Position numbers and translations under genes: made by a program. Shown here one piece after another: positions 37,925 to 49,458 of a stretch of 64,000 nt of DNA. The notes beneath the pieces were generated by a model. That model did no database searches and had not been told where the DNA came from. It was given only the letters and a program-made list of their open reading frames with translations. The DNA is from Manduca sexta (lineage: Eukaryota; Arthropoda; Insecta; Lepidoptera; Sphingidae). Positions within the stretch are counted from its first letter, which is position 1, and each line of letters starts with the position of its first letter. The stretch is taken from NCBI RefSeq assembly GCF_014839805.1, contig NC_051141.1:14206777-14270776 (forward strand), given 5' to 3'.

Positions 37925-40265
37925 AAGTATCTAGTTGTGACAATCTTAATAAGTTATTAAAAAAGTCATGCATATAACAATATCCTTGCCTAATGGCAAG
38001 GAGCAGCACCTTCTTCAGCAGAAGTAATCCAACCTTCACACCTAGCGATCCATGTAATTTCTGAGCCTTATGCCATACTAAATAATATCCCTGTTCCAAC
38101 AAAAACAGGCCTACTTTAACGCCTCGATCTTACGAAATTAATGAAGTTAGATTTTAAATTAATCTTGAATTTCGATTCGAGGTTTTTTGGTCAACGGCTT
38201 TCTCAATACTCGTACATCATGTCTCAAGAAAAATTGAGGAATTGCAATTTTCCATCAATGATTAGCATCAAAATGAATGAAAGATTTTTTATTTAACACT
38301 AAATATTTTTGAGGTAATAAAATAAACTTTATATAAATAAGTTGGAAATCTCAAAGCGTGGCATGCGCCTTATTGGAAATCACCGATCTTATTATAAAAT
38401 GTGATTTCAAATAATATTTTCTCGATTTATACTTTTTAGAACGTTTTATGTAAGGCTTCCGTTGTTAAATATAATTAATGATGTGTATTAATAGACTAGA
38501 TCGAAGCTCTGATACCTTATTCGAGGGCCAGTGTGTTCTAAAATATATATTATTATTGTATATTTGCTAATTTAATAGTTTCGGTCGTTTTAAACATTTA
38601 CAGTAGTAGATTTATGAGGCTGCCTCATAATCCTGTCAGTGATTACCACACATTTCTGGAGTAGGCATCGATCAACATCCTCCCTCCATCCCCCGAAGTA
38701 TATGCATATGTGCGGGTAACGGATCGATTTAATCAATACAAATTAAAAATAAACAAAATGTATGTAGTATTAAACCAATGCTCATTTCATAAGCTGCTGC
38801 GGTCATTCGTAATTAATCAAATCCGACATAATTATTTTGATTGTTCGGATATTTTGTGTATTCCAGTTAGATTGTCATCACAACTTGACCATTCATTTTG
38901 AAATAACATTCATGGGATTAGTTAGAGGCCTTTTCAAAGATGATGTAAACTATACTTTATCCAAGGAGAAGACTTATAAGGCCACTCCACCGCCTAATTA
39001 AATGCTATGTACCGTTATGTTATATAGATATAGCTGGTGGTACTTAGTGCTAGTCAATTCTGGTGGGTGCTAGAACTATCTGCTAAGTCAGCTGTGATAT
39101 TACCTTTATAACAATGTGGTTGAATAAATACTTAGCAGTGCGGACCCTAAGTTAAGTCTTTCACTGGAAACTAAAATTGTTATATATTTTAAATTTATTG
39201 TCTATCATTTTTTACATTATGTATTTATTATGACTAGATATCGGGACTAACAATTTCGTATGTCGACGAAGGGTTTGTCCGTAAATAGCAACATAGCTCA
39301 AGAGTATATCACAGAACACTGCAGGGCACTGTCGTCGTCCTGAGACATTACACGTCAACCCTCATAAAGCGCAGTACATACGACGGCTATTATTTCCTTT
39401 AAACCGAAATGCTTGTTTGCACACTGCGGCACGGTAGCAGAATAGACAAAACACTTGTATCAGATTTATTTACGCACACACGTGAACTACAGCTATTAGA
39501 AATATAACTTCTATGGTGGTTATAAAATGAACACTGCAAAAAGTATTATCATATCCAATCTATCAAATACACTTAATTGTTACATCAACGCCTTAATTTG
39601 GTTCTAAATTCATGTTTTGGTATTGTGAGGATTAAAGATAACCTCTAGCTTTATGGTTAAAGATATCTTCGTCTTAATATATGAGATCACGGTGGAGCTC
39701 TATTGATATGAAACATATTGAAATGTTAACTTTGAAACTGATACGAATTCAATACAGTACTGAATACGTAACTACATTCGCAAAATATATTCTGTTTTGG
39801 CATTATATTTTTTACTTTAATCTAGTTTATTAATATGTTAGTAACGTTCTCAGCGACGAGCATACGAAAGTAATTCTTACAACCATCGCGAAATAGTATG
39901 TTTTATAAATAGCAAGTAATTTTTACAAACCATATCCACATATTTTATGTTTTTGTCTCTCGCATATTCACTCATGTTTGAGCAAAAAAGTTGCCGTTTG
40001 TTAAAAAAAACAAGCAAAAGTATAAATTAGATTGCAGTGTCAAAGGTACGACCATTCCTAGCATTATTTTGATTTGTACATGTTGCAATTCCATCTTTAT
40101 TTATTTTTATAAGATTATTTGTAACATAAATGTCATACTAATGTTATTTACGTACTCATTTCCATATACAATACTTACTTTCTTTCTAAACAAAATATTT
40201 AGTAATTAATTTTGATCCTAACATTTTAATGTCTAGTTAGTATACTTACTTTCTTATGCATATAC
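37925..40265. other. Gene-free stretch
   Basis: AT-rich, without recognisable exons or repeats. Confidence 0.4.
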
Positions 40266-40713
40266 TTAGTCTGGCCATAAATACTGTTACACTTAATTAT
40301 AAAAAAATATTACATTTGAATTTCGAATCTGTCATTTTTATACGATTGTTCATTGTGTTTTCTCATTTTGGCGCCAATACATTGTAAAATATTTAGCGAT
40401 ATTAAAATGCTGTGGGGTGATAAAGAGAACCGAATAGCTGTGATAGCATTACACAAAGTAGGTATGGAGCCAAATGCAATTTTAAAACTCTCCATACACT
40501 TGGTATTAGTAAAATGTTTGTGTACCGGGCTATTAATAGGTACAATGATACCTCCTCTGTTTGTGACAGTAAATGATCTGGCCGTCCACGTAGTGTGCGT
40601 ACGAAAAAGGTGGTCAAAGCAGTAAGGGAAAGTATTCGAAGAAATCCTGTCCGAAAGCAAATGATTTTATCTCGGGACATGTAGATAGCACGTAGAACCA
40701 TGTCGCGTATTTT
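40266..40713 (+). pseudogene. Mariner-family transposase, N-terminal pseudogene running into gap
   Basis: The left end TAGTCTGGCCATAAATACTG (from 40267) resembles terminal repeats of lepidopteran mariner-like elements. From ATG 40407 the sequence reads ENRIAVIALHKVGMEPNA; then a +1-type frameshift near 40482 moves the match to another frame (GISKMFVYRAINRYND). Next come SGRPRSVRTKKVVKAV and RRNPVRKQ, the double helix-turn-helix DNA-binding region. In-frame TGA and TAG codons interrupt it. The catalytic domain and right terminal repeat would lie in the N run; no right end is visible after 41213. Dead copy. Confidence 0.8.
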
Positions 40714-41213
40714 NNNNNNNNNNNNNNNNNNNNNNNNNNNNNNNNNNNNNNNNNNNNNNNNNNNNNNNNNNNNNNNNNNNNNNNNNNNNNNNNNNNNNNN
40801 NNNNNNNNNNNNNNNNNNNNNNNNNNNNNNNNNNNNNNNNNNNNNNNNNNNNNNNNNNNNNNNNNNNNNNNNNNNNNNNNNNNNNNNNNNNNNNNNNNNN
40901 NNNNNNNNNNNNNNNNNNNNNNNNNNNNNNNNNNNNNNNNNNNNNNNNNNNNNNNNNNNNNNNNNNNNNNNNNNNNNNNNNNNNNNNNNNNNNNNNNNNN
41001 NNNNNNNNNNNNNNNNNNNNNNNNNNNNNNNNNNNNNNNNNNNNNNNNNNNNNNNNNNNNNNNNNNNNNNNNNNNNNNNNNNNNNNNNNNNNNNNNNNNN
41101 NNNNNNNNNNNNNNNNNNNNNNNNNNNNNNNNNNNNNNNNNNNNNNNNNNNNNNNNNNNNNNNNNNNNNNNNNNNNNNNNNNNNNNNNNNNNNNNNNNNN
41201 NNNNNNNNNNNNN
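40714..41213. other. Assembly gap of 500 N
   Basis: Exactly 500 N, the style of a placeholder of unknown true length. It starts inside the mariner pseudogene. The long apparent frame across it is an artefact. Confidence 0.99.
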
Positions 41214-42477
41214 TAAGGCTTTAAAAGGGTACCGTACTTTTAAAGATATTTGAGTATGATAGAACCTTCATACGTAGACTGCTCTCTAAAACCGTACTTA
41301 TATATTAAGGGGATTTGAACTTATTTGAAAGGAGCATATTCTGATCTAGTAAGTAATATAATATTATACAAATTCGATTTTTTTTATAATTTTTACAAAA
41401 TAATTTTAGACAATAAGTTTGTTATTAATAAATACCTCTAGCATCCGATCTTACTTCTTAGATGAAGAAATAGCAGGTACCCGCGTAAATGAATAACAAA
41501 TCAACAAAATCAGTTATTCACGTGAACCAAAAAAATAATAATTAAGTACTAAGTTCACACGTCTTCGTGTATAAATTTGCACAAACACTTGGAATATTTT
41601 ACAAGTGCAAGAGCAAATCATTTTAATCAGTTCTTTAACCAAAAACAATTGCGTAATATGCATAAAGACCGGATCTCAGCGTGTTTCGACAAATTTACAT
41701 AAATAAGCCTGATATTGTTTTTAGTTTATCTATCATAATATTTCGTTAGAAAATTAATTGAAAACAGTAAGTACTTACATACTTGATTAAAATTAGGCAA
41801 TTCTTGCACGGGGTTAGAGTAGGGTAGTCCTGATCTTCAATGGAACAGCGAAATATAGGTATTTTCGTGGTAAGAACCGTGAACATAACTTACTACTCAG
41901 AATCACTCACGCAACCTAGTGGAATATAGAGTACAAGATGGGGTTGTAGGAAAAATAATAAAACAAAAATGATAACACAATAGCAATTTATTTGATTTAT
42001 ACGATATTACACCTCCTACGATCTTACCCCAATGCACTTTATATATAAATATATAGGTAAGTATCTTGTTATAAAGCAAACAAATTTTAGCCTTGTATGT
42101 ATGGTTGGATAATTTAAGTACATAAGTACATCTAATTTATTTTATAAGTAGTTAGTTTTTTCCATAATACGCAAGATCTGGCATAATTTCTACGAGGGTA
42201 ATCGAGGCTAGTCCTATCCGAACTAGTAATTAATATTAAAATCTTTTTATTTTAACAATATTTTTATGAAATCTTTATAGTACAAAACATTTACCACTGT
42301 AGCCTGTTCGTACTGCCACAATAGCTCAAAATTGATTCCCGTAATCCAAAGCAGGTCTGCCGACAACAAAGCTTTGTAAGGTAATGTGGCCCCAAACATG
42401 TCAAACTGTAACAATGGAATCAGTATTTGGTTACAATAGCTATAAGATAAAATATTATGTAAGTACTTATTTGTTTA
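41214..42477. other. Gene-free stretch
   Basis: AT-rich. No mariner 3' end, exon or known repeat is seen. Confidence 0.4.
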
Positions 42478-42702
42478 ATGATTTCTTATGTTTTCGCGAA
42501 TGATAGACATTTAAATTAAACTTTTTTTCGGAATTTATCACGGTTTTAATATTTTACTTTTCTCCCGACGTTTCCTATACTTTGCAGCCCTCATGGTCAC
42601 GGGGGGGGGGCTGTGAAGGATGCAAAGTCTTCGAAACGTCGGGAAAAAAGTAAAATAAGTATTAAAACCACAATAAAATCCGTAAAATAGTTTAATTTAA
42701 AT
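42478..42702. repeat. Foldback repeat F, copy 1, with poly-G centre
   Basis: After a lead ATGATTTCTTATGTTTTCGC, arms ATTTAAATTAAAC (42509-42521) and GTTTAATTTAAAT (42690-42702) begin a longer imperfect inverted repeat. It includes CCCGACGTTTC / GAAACGTCGGG and ACTTTGCAG / TGCAAAGT. The centre has ten G in a row (42601-42610). Partial copies of the family lie at 51484 and 52515. Confidence 0.7.
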
Positions 42703-44464
42703 ACTTATTTGTTGTTACTTAATCGATCCGATCGCATAACTGGGAATATATTGTAGCCTCTCTGCCACCAAGCATTTGTATACCGTTAAGTAGTAAGACT
42801 AATTCAATTTACACACGTACTAGAAAATACGACATGCGTCGTGAACTTTCACTCTTTAACTGTAAACTGGCTTGCTAGTGTCTGTATACTATTTTTATAT
42901 AGCTTGAGAAACGTAAAGTGTTATGGGTACCGTATATGATGTTGACTACGAGACTAGATTGTACACATCGTGTGATATAAGTACGTAGCTTACAATCAAA
43001 CATGAAAAGGATTTTTATTCTGGTTTATAATTAGCCAACATTAGTAATTATATCTATCTGACACAAAATCTTCTGTACAATGGGACGTGGGTAGTAAAGA
43101 CCCAAATATAATTATTCAGTAGTCTTGCTTGTCAAAGGTGATTGATATATTCTTGTCGATGTCTTTACGAACTTTCTCGAAAAGTTTATATTTTCACCTC
43201 GATATCAACAAGCATTGGGAGCTGTTTACAATAAAACTTATATATATTCTATTCATCGCTTTTAAGATCTGAACCTTGATTACTTTAATATCAATTATAA
43301 TAAGCCAATACACATCAAAACTTATTCGATACAATCGGATCAAAGTGCTATAATTTAACAAAAAAATGTAACCATTCAGCCATTCCAAGTCCTTAAGGTC
43401 TATATTGCAAAGGTACTTACACCAAAAAACCATGCACGCAAAATATCAGTGACGCATAATTTTAGGAATCCAAAAAAAAACAAGTATTTGAAATTCAAAA
43501 ACGGAGGTAAAAAGTGTAAGTAAACAATAATATCAACAAACGATGTAATATAATTAGGGAAATGGAAAGTATAGCAGTCTCTGGTCTAAAGACAACGAGT
43601 CATGTTAATTCGTCTGGTAACTGGCAGACGTGCGGGAACAATTCCAAATCGTAAAAGAAATATGTAAGGGTTTAAAAAAGAACACATTTACCTAAATATT
43701 TTTTATACTTACATGTACAATATCATGCTTTAGTAGAAAGCCACGTGTGTGCATGTGCCACTCAATGTAAGCAGATATAAACATTAGTAGAACGGTTTAT
43801 AAAACGAATATAAATAATATTTTGCCTACCACAGGATTTCATTAATCTCTGTGCGACATTTTCACAACAAGCCTGCCTGGTGGTCCCCACTCTGCAACAT
43901 CTCTGTTCAATAGATGAATATCCATATTATATTTACAATATATAAACGATAAAACGAGCCAGCGAATTATACATTATTTGCTCTTTACTTCTTCTAGACT
44001 ATTTAATGGTCACTGTAATCGATTCCAACAATCATAGGCACATAGATAGTTTCGGACATGGTCACTTTTCACTTGGTACATTCAAAAACTAGTGTTATAA
44101 CAATATTTCACCGTAACATATTCAGTAAATAAGCGAAGAGGAAACTTTGTGAAACAAATTTATGAAATGGATCAAATGACTCCAAGGGCTGGATGGCGCT
44201 CTGTAAGGCAAACGGCATAAGTGATGAGATGTAGACGGTTCGGTTTAAAATTTTGAAGTTGTAATTCCCGGCTGCTTTTATGGAATTGTTTTAGAGAGAA
44301 TTTTTAGAGAAGTAACTAGAATCTAGGTGAAATTTAATAAGAGTAAAGACTTTCCAATAACATTATCAAATAGATAATTTCTGTAACAAAGAGAAAAGTC
44401 AAATTTACCAAACTCACACCTTTCTTTACAGTGCAGAATGACTATTACTTTGAATACTAACAAA
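42703..44464. other. Gene-free stretch
   Basis: Nothing I can name; AT-rich. Confidence 0.4.
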
Positions 44465-44911
44465 CTAAGATGTTTTTATTACATAGATACGTTGTCCGTG
44501 CTCAATACTGGCAAGACGAAAGTAAGGTAATTGCCCGACATTCACTTAGTCAACCTCCAACCACTGTCGCGGCTAGTCGGCTTACTAACTTTTGTATTTT
44601 TATAAATAAAATTGCCTTCCTGTGTTTTTAGACGATGTACACATTATACTCCAACTGTGAATTAAAAAAACGTTACATTTCATACGTTAGTAATAGGTAT
44701 ACACTATTTAACTTATTTTTTAACTAATAAATGCATTTTATTCAACTGTCATGGCGACGGGGCTGTGGACGCTCGGGCTCATTCGGGCATACTCGGGCAC
44801 TCTCGGGCCGTATCAATGCGAACCGCTAGGGCTGTGACTATAGTAAATACTGCGCTGTTTTTATGTGCAATTTTGTTAGTGTATGACGCGTCTATTTGTA
44901 AAACGTCATTG
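44465..44911 (+). repeat. Interspersed repeat R, copy B (uninterrupted)
   Basis: Matches 373-749 plus 1520-1583 with few substitutions and small indels. The continuous AGTAAATACTGCG across 44847/44848 is the empty site for the Helitron in copy A. The open frame starting at 44765 lies mostly in this repeat and is not supported as a gene. Confidence 0.9.
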
Positions 44912-46702
44912 CTAACAAAGACTTGTTTAATACTGAAAAAAATAAACATTACACAATGGTTTATAAATAAATTATTAAATACTTACGGAGCAGGACCTAG
45001 AACCAAGTTATTCAAAGTCAGTATTGCACATTTCGTTACCTTGTTAAATAAAATAAAATGACAAAGAGTGCGCAACTCCGCTTTTGCTTGTAGCACACTT
45101 ATATAATACACACCTCGCCGGTGTCCTATTATGCGTAGAGGGCCAAGTTCAATCACTTTGCAGGGTAAGGACTATAGACCCTATGTAAGTATACGTATGT
45201 ATTGGTAGATATGAAATGTTTTCGGATTTGGGCGCCAAGTGGATGTCAGGAAACATCTTTAATTATGCAGGTCTGTAGCAGTGTAGGTACTTAAATTCAA
45301 AAATTTTTATTACCCATGTTTCTCGGTAACAAAAATTGAGTAAGTATCTCAATGAAATTATGGCCTATTTAAGTAGTTTGTTTGTTCTTTTTTTTATTCT
45401 TATTAAAAATAATTCAAATTAATACGTTTGCAGGTGCAAATAATAAAAAAAATATTATAGTTATTGGTGCCTATTTCATTTCATTTAATTGACTGACATT
45501 GGTGCTCGCTAGAATAAAACAGGCAGAATATTTTTAATCATAAAATTACTATTAATAGAATAAGTCACACAATGGCCGTGACTATGACCACATTAATTCG
45601 TTTTGGTTACTCATAAAACGCCAAGATGTTGGTTATATTTCCCCATATAGTTATTATAGTACAGTATTTAACAAAAATACTGACATATTATTTAAAAAGA
45701 TAAATCTTTGTAATTAGAAAAAAATATTGAAACAAAATTTGGTTTCTTATCATGGAAGTTGCAGACTAATAAAAAATCAACACTAATAATAAAGAAACAC
45801 AATTATCTATTTAGTGCATACTATAAGCTACTTACGCATTGTAATATTGCGTTATTTTTTAAAATTATATTCATCTTTTCTAAATGTCTAGTTAAATAGA
45901 CTACGTAAAAAATTGTATAAAGCTAGGGAAAGAGAACCTGCCGAGATAAAGATCTCTTCAAAAGAAAAGAAATGAAAAATTAATAAAAATTGCATTCTTG
46001 TGAACGCGACCAACGAGGCGAGGGTGGCGGTAAACAGATGAATTCGCTCGAAAGCTTTAACAAGTAGGAACGACGCAGCAACGTTTACTTTTATGCACAA
46101 AGAACGTACAACCACAGGATTGAGATGTATGCTCGTAGTTCTGAGAATAGTTTGCTGCTAAAGAATTGTAAGCGAATTCCATGTAAGTTGGTATATTGAA
46201 AAAAATACCATGTTTCTTTCACGTCGTTGAAATTATATGTTCAAATATTTACGATTGCAATTCAAATCTAAGAAAACCACCAACATGCAATGAATTTTTC
46301 ACTCTATATGTCACTAATATAATATTTTTTTTTCAGTAGTTGTATTAACGTTTAGAAAAACTAAAAAGATTACTTATACTTACTATTAGCGATATCGAAC
46401 TTTCAATTCTGTATTCAACACTTTTGTTTTGTATTTGTTTTATTTTTGAGCTGAGGTTTAATCAAGCTGTCATTCTAAATATGTTCAGTGAAGAACCTGT
46501 TCCCCCTCATATTGCGCGATAGAAGGTAGCTATTGCAGCGTTTTGTTTTAATAGAAGATAGGGGCGAAATTGACCTGTTACTAGTATAATGTGTCTATTT
46601 AACCGCATTCAGCGTCCAGTTTCTTACAATGTAACACATTGCGGGTTAAATAAAATACTTATATTAAGTATGTCGCTTTTAAACAATGAAGGAAGGTGGA
46701 AT
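44912..46702. other. Gene-free stretch
   Basis: AT-rich. A minus-strand frame near 45888-46115 has no recognisable motif. Confidence 0.4.
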
Positions 46703-46707
46703 AGTTT
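46703..46707. repeat. Target-site duplication AGTTT (left)
   Basis: Identical to 48715-48719 on the other side of the copia element; 5 bp is the usual Ty1/copia target duplication. Confidence 0.95.
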
Positions 46708-46885
46708 TGTTGTAAATATGGTATATGTTCTTAGTAATTAAATAAAGTTAGTAAAAAGATGTTATTGACATGAGTGTTTATTTCGGACTAAAAGGGAAGT
46801 AACTATGGCAAACAAAATACAATTAGTTCTAAAAATAGAACATATAAAAAATAATAAGTCACGACGAAGGTTACAATCTCCAACA
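46708..46885 (-). repeat. 3' LTR of the copia element
   Basis: 178 bases, starting TG and ending CA. I saw no difference from 48537-48714 when reading the two side by side. Confidence 0.93.
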
Positions 46886-46932
46886 GCCGCCCTTAATCGC
46901 AGTTGTGACAGAAAACAAAACAAATAAAATAA

Positions 46933-48432
46933 TTAAGTTTCTAAACCTAAGTTAACTACACATCGTTTGTGTGCTAGAGGTCCGAGGGCCTTCGTTAGTA
47001 CATCAGCAGGCATATCGTTACTTTTTATATATTCTAACTTAACAATATTATTAGATACCTTTTCCCTAATAAAGTGAAACCTAGTATCTATATGCTTCGT
47101 CCTGCTGTGGTGTACAGGATTTCGAACAAGATTAATGGCACTTTGGCTGTCAGAAGCTAAGTTAACTGAACAAAGTATACCTGTTATCTCGTATATAAAC
47201 CGACGTAAGTAACACGCTTCCTTCGTGGCAGACGCTAATGCCATATATTCTGACTCGGCCGAACTTAACGCAACAGTAGGTTGCTTCTTGGATTCCCATG
47301 ATACTGGACCTCCACTTAACTTGTAAACATAACCGGTGTATGACCTTCTGTCGATTGGACAGTTTGCCCAGTCTGCGTCACAAAAACCCTTTTCAACAGT
47401 TTTATATACAGATAACAAACTAGCTTTCAAATCTGGTATATAAGCAACATCACTAATATTGTTGACCACGTTCTCGGGCGTGTTTATTGAAATATTTCCA
47501 ATTCCGCAGCACTTAATCTGTTCTCCATTTGCGACAGTAACAGTACCTTGATTCTGTATCGAGATATTCTGAAACCAGTCCCGTCTAGAAGTCATGTGTC
47601 TAGTACAACCTGAATCTACATAAAATATGTCCTTTCTTGGGTTTCCAGAAGTATTAAGAGTTGTAAATATCGTATCATTGGTATTTACCGCATTGCCTTT
47701 CTCCTTCTTGTTTCTCTGTGGACAGTCTGGTCTCTTATGTCCAGGTGTCTTGCACTCATAACAAACTATATTCTTCTTCATTGACTTAGGCTTCTTCTTC
47801 GCATGAAAAACAGAGTCTAATGACGTAGCCACATCTTTGGACATTTCATTAAGCAGTTTTGTTTTCACCAACTCTGTAGTCACGTCTACATTGCAATTTT
47901 CTAAAGCCATAATGAGAGGTTCATACCTTGGAGTTAGACCTCCCAAAAGTATTGCAGCAATAGACTTGTCCTCTATGACTACATCAATATCCGCAAGATC
48001 CTGTGCGGTTGACATAACTGCGTTAATATATAGTTCAATATTTTTGAACTCTGATAGACTCAACCTGTACAGTCTACGCTCCAAAAATAATCTTCGTCCT
48101 ATTCCCTTATCTTCAAAGGCTTTTTGCAAACAAGTCCATGCCTCAGATGCAGTTTTCGCACATCTTATATGGGTTATCGCTGCACCTTCTACTGATAAGC
48201 ATATCTTTGCTAATGCCTTTGCGTCTTTGCGTACCTTTGTAGAGGCAGGGGTTGTGTCTCCATTTGGGTATCCACTAATTGTTTCCCATAAATCCTCATG
48301 GATAAGGTAATTTCGCATCTTGAACTTCCAAGTCGGATATCCATCTTTTATCCTCAAACAAGGAAATGGAAAAGATGTGATCGACGCAGGGGAATTTTTC
48401 ATACTCGAAACATCTCCAGATTCATGTGACAT
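46933..48432 (-). CDS. Copia Gag-protease-RNase H fusion polyprotein (499 aa, lacks IN and RT)
   Basis: Single intact frame from ATG 48432. Residues ~20-200 are the copia-type Gag (UBN2-like; GYPTWKFKMRNYL, AWTCLQKAFEDKG, RLYRLSLSEFKN). A zinc knuckle CX2CX4HX4C uses C224, C227, H232 and C237. The aspartic protease starts FYVDSG with catalytic D273-S274-G275 and runs to ASLLSVYKTVEKG (~349). There the sequence passes directly into the RNase H domain, FCDADWANC, with likely catalytic residues D352, E393 or E395, D428 and the H447-x-D449 end motif, then ADVLTKAL near the C terminus. A normal copia polyprotein has roughly 1300-1400 residues with integrase and reverse transcriptase between protease and RNase H. 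Both are missing without a frameshift. The product could still build particles and process itself in principle; it cannot copy or integrate its own RNA. Confidence 0.92.
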   Translation of the reverse strand: MSHESGDVSSMKNSPASITSFPFPCLRIKDGYPTWKFKMRNYLIHEDLWETISGYPNGDTTPASTKVRKDAKALAKICLSVEGAAITHIRCAKTASEAWTCLQKAFEDKGIGRRLFLERRLYRLSLSEFKNIELYINAVMSTAQDLADIDVVIEDKSIAAILLGGLTPRYEPLIMALENCNVDVTTELVKTKLLNEMSKDVATSLDSVFHAKKKPKSMKKNIVCYECKTPGHKRPDCPQRNKKEKGNAVNTNDTIFTTLNTSGNPRKDIFYVDSGCTRHMTSRRDWFQNISIQNQGTVTVANGEQIKCCGIGNISINTPENVVNNISDVAYIPDLKASLLSVYKTVEKGFCDADWANCPIDRRSYTGYVYKLSGGPVSWESKKQPTVALSSAESEYMALASATKEACYLRRFIYEITGILCSVNLASDSQSAINLVRNPVHHSRTKHIDTRFHFIREKVSNNIVKLEYIKSNDMPADVLTKALGPLAHKRCVVNLGLET

Positions 48433-48518
48433 TTTCAGACTATTACTATTTCCTAGTCACACAAAAAATATATTCAACTTTATTTTACTAAATAACGTGA
48501 AAAAAAACTAAGAACTAA

Positions 48519-48536
48519 GCTTTCGTGCTGATAACG
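48519..48536 (-). other. Putative primer-binding site region
   Basis: Directly inside the 5' LTR the minus strand reads CGTTATCAGCACGAAAGC, where a tRNA primer should pair. I do not identify the tRNA. Confidence 0.4.
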
Positions 48537-48714
48537 TGTTGTAAATATGGTATATGTTCTTAGTAATTAAATAAAGTTAGTAAAAAGATGTTATTGACAT
48601 GAGTGTTTATTTCGGACTAAAAGGGAAGTAACTATGGCAAACAAAATACAATTAGTTCTAAAAATAGAACATATAAAAAATAATAAGTCACGACGAAGGT
48701 TACAATCTCCAACA
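48537..48714 (-). repeat. 5' LTR of the copia element
   Basis: 178 bases, TG...CA, same as the LTR at 46708-46885. In the minus orientation this is the promoter-bearing copy. Confidence 0.93.
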
Positions 48715-48719
48715 AGTTT
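48715..48719. repeat. Target-site duplication AGTTT (right)
   Basis: Matches 46703-46707. Confidence 0.95.
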
Positions 48720-49458
48720 TCATTTACTTACTATGTCTAAAGACTAGTTCCTATTGTACATATTTCAATAAGATAAACAATACCTACCTATTCTTGTATT
48801 AAATACTTAATATAGCTTATATAAAGCCTTAAGCTCTGTCTCAGAGCTGATTAGGTTTATCGTCTTGAGCGGCTTTTTCATTGGCCATATAGAACCGTGT
48901 CGATTGCAGAATTATTTTTAAATACTAATATACCTAAATTATTAGGTAAACAATTTCGCAGCTATATATTAAGTACAACTTATGTTAAAAATAAATAAAC
49001 GAAAGCGTAAATCCACTCAATAATTTGTTAATTTGGCGTCGTGCACGGAAAAAATTAATGTTTTTTAATACATAATAGTATGTAGATACGTATAAATGCA
49101 CAAATATTTAGTTACTTGTTTAATTACGTAAGAAGCACCTACTGAAATGCGCATAAATAGTATGTATGGAAGATTCTTTGCATACAGATGTATATCTGTA
49201 TGCAAAGAATCTTCCTCGTTCCAAAAAAATTGTAACGTATAACAATACATTAAGTATTTGTGTAATATTACGTTAAATTGGAATATAAAATTGGAATAAC
49301 AGGTACGTATAACATAATGGCTGGCTTCTTTGTTTACTAAGTATATTTTTCATTTATTTTATTTTCAATATAAATTGTCTTTGTTTAAGTATATAAGCTA
49401 ATTTAATTAAGTGATAATTAAATATTCTCATGTACATACATACCTTGACTTGTCATAA
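48720..49458. other. Gene-free stretch with a 22-bp hairpin
   Basis: Contains a perfect hairpin (49168-49215, separate entry). Its last ~20 bases, TTGACTTGTCATAA, are the left part of the LINE tail interrupted by the foldback element. Confidence 0.5.
49168..49215. repeat. Perfect 22-bp inverted repeat, 4-base loop
   Basis: Arms 49168-49189 (GGAAGATTCTTTGCATACAG..) and 49194-49215 are exact reverse complements around GTAT. No other copy was seen in the window. Confidence 0.85.

Larger units (their letters stand above)
46708..48714 (-). mobile_element. Internally deleted Ty1/copia LTR retrotransposon
   Basis: A 2007-base element bounded by two 178-base LTRs and AGTTT duplications. On the minus strand the order is 5' LTR (48714-48537), leader, one open frame for Gag, zinc knuckle, protease and RNase H (48432-46933), a short purine-rich stretch AAGGGCGGC next to the 3' LTR, and 3' LTR (46885-46708). 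Integrase and reverse transcriptase are absent, yet the frame is unbroken. LTR identity and a perfect duplication point to recent insertion, which must have used enzymes supplied by another copy. Confidence 0.95.

Noticed and set aside
40700..41224. 174-codon frame of X residues
   Set aside because: Artefact of the N gap.
42601..42610. Run of ten G as a possible G-quadruplex
   Set aside because: A single run without further G tracts; it lies in the loop of a foldback repeat and may partly be a sequencing artefact.
47837..48310. 157-codon plus-strand frame
   Set aside because: Antisense shadow of the copia Gag frame.
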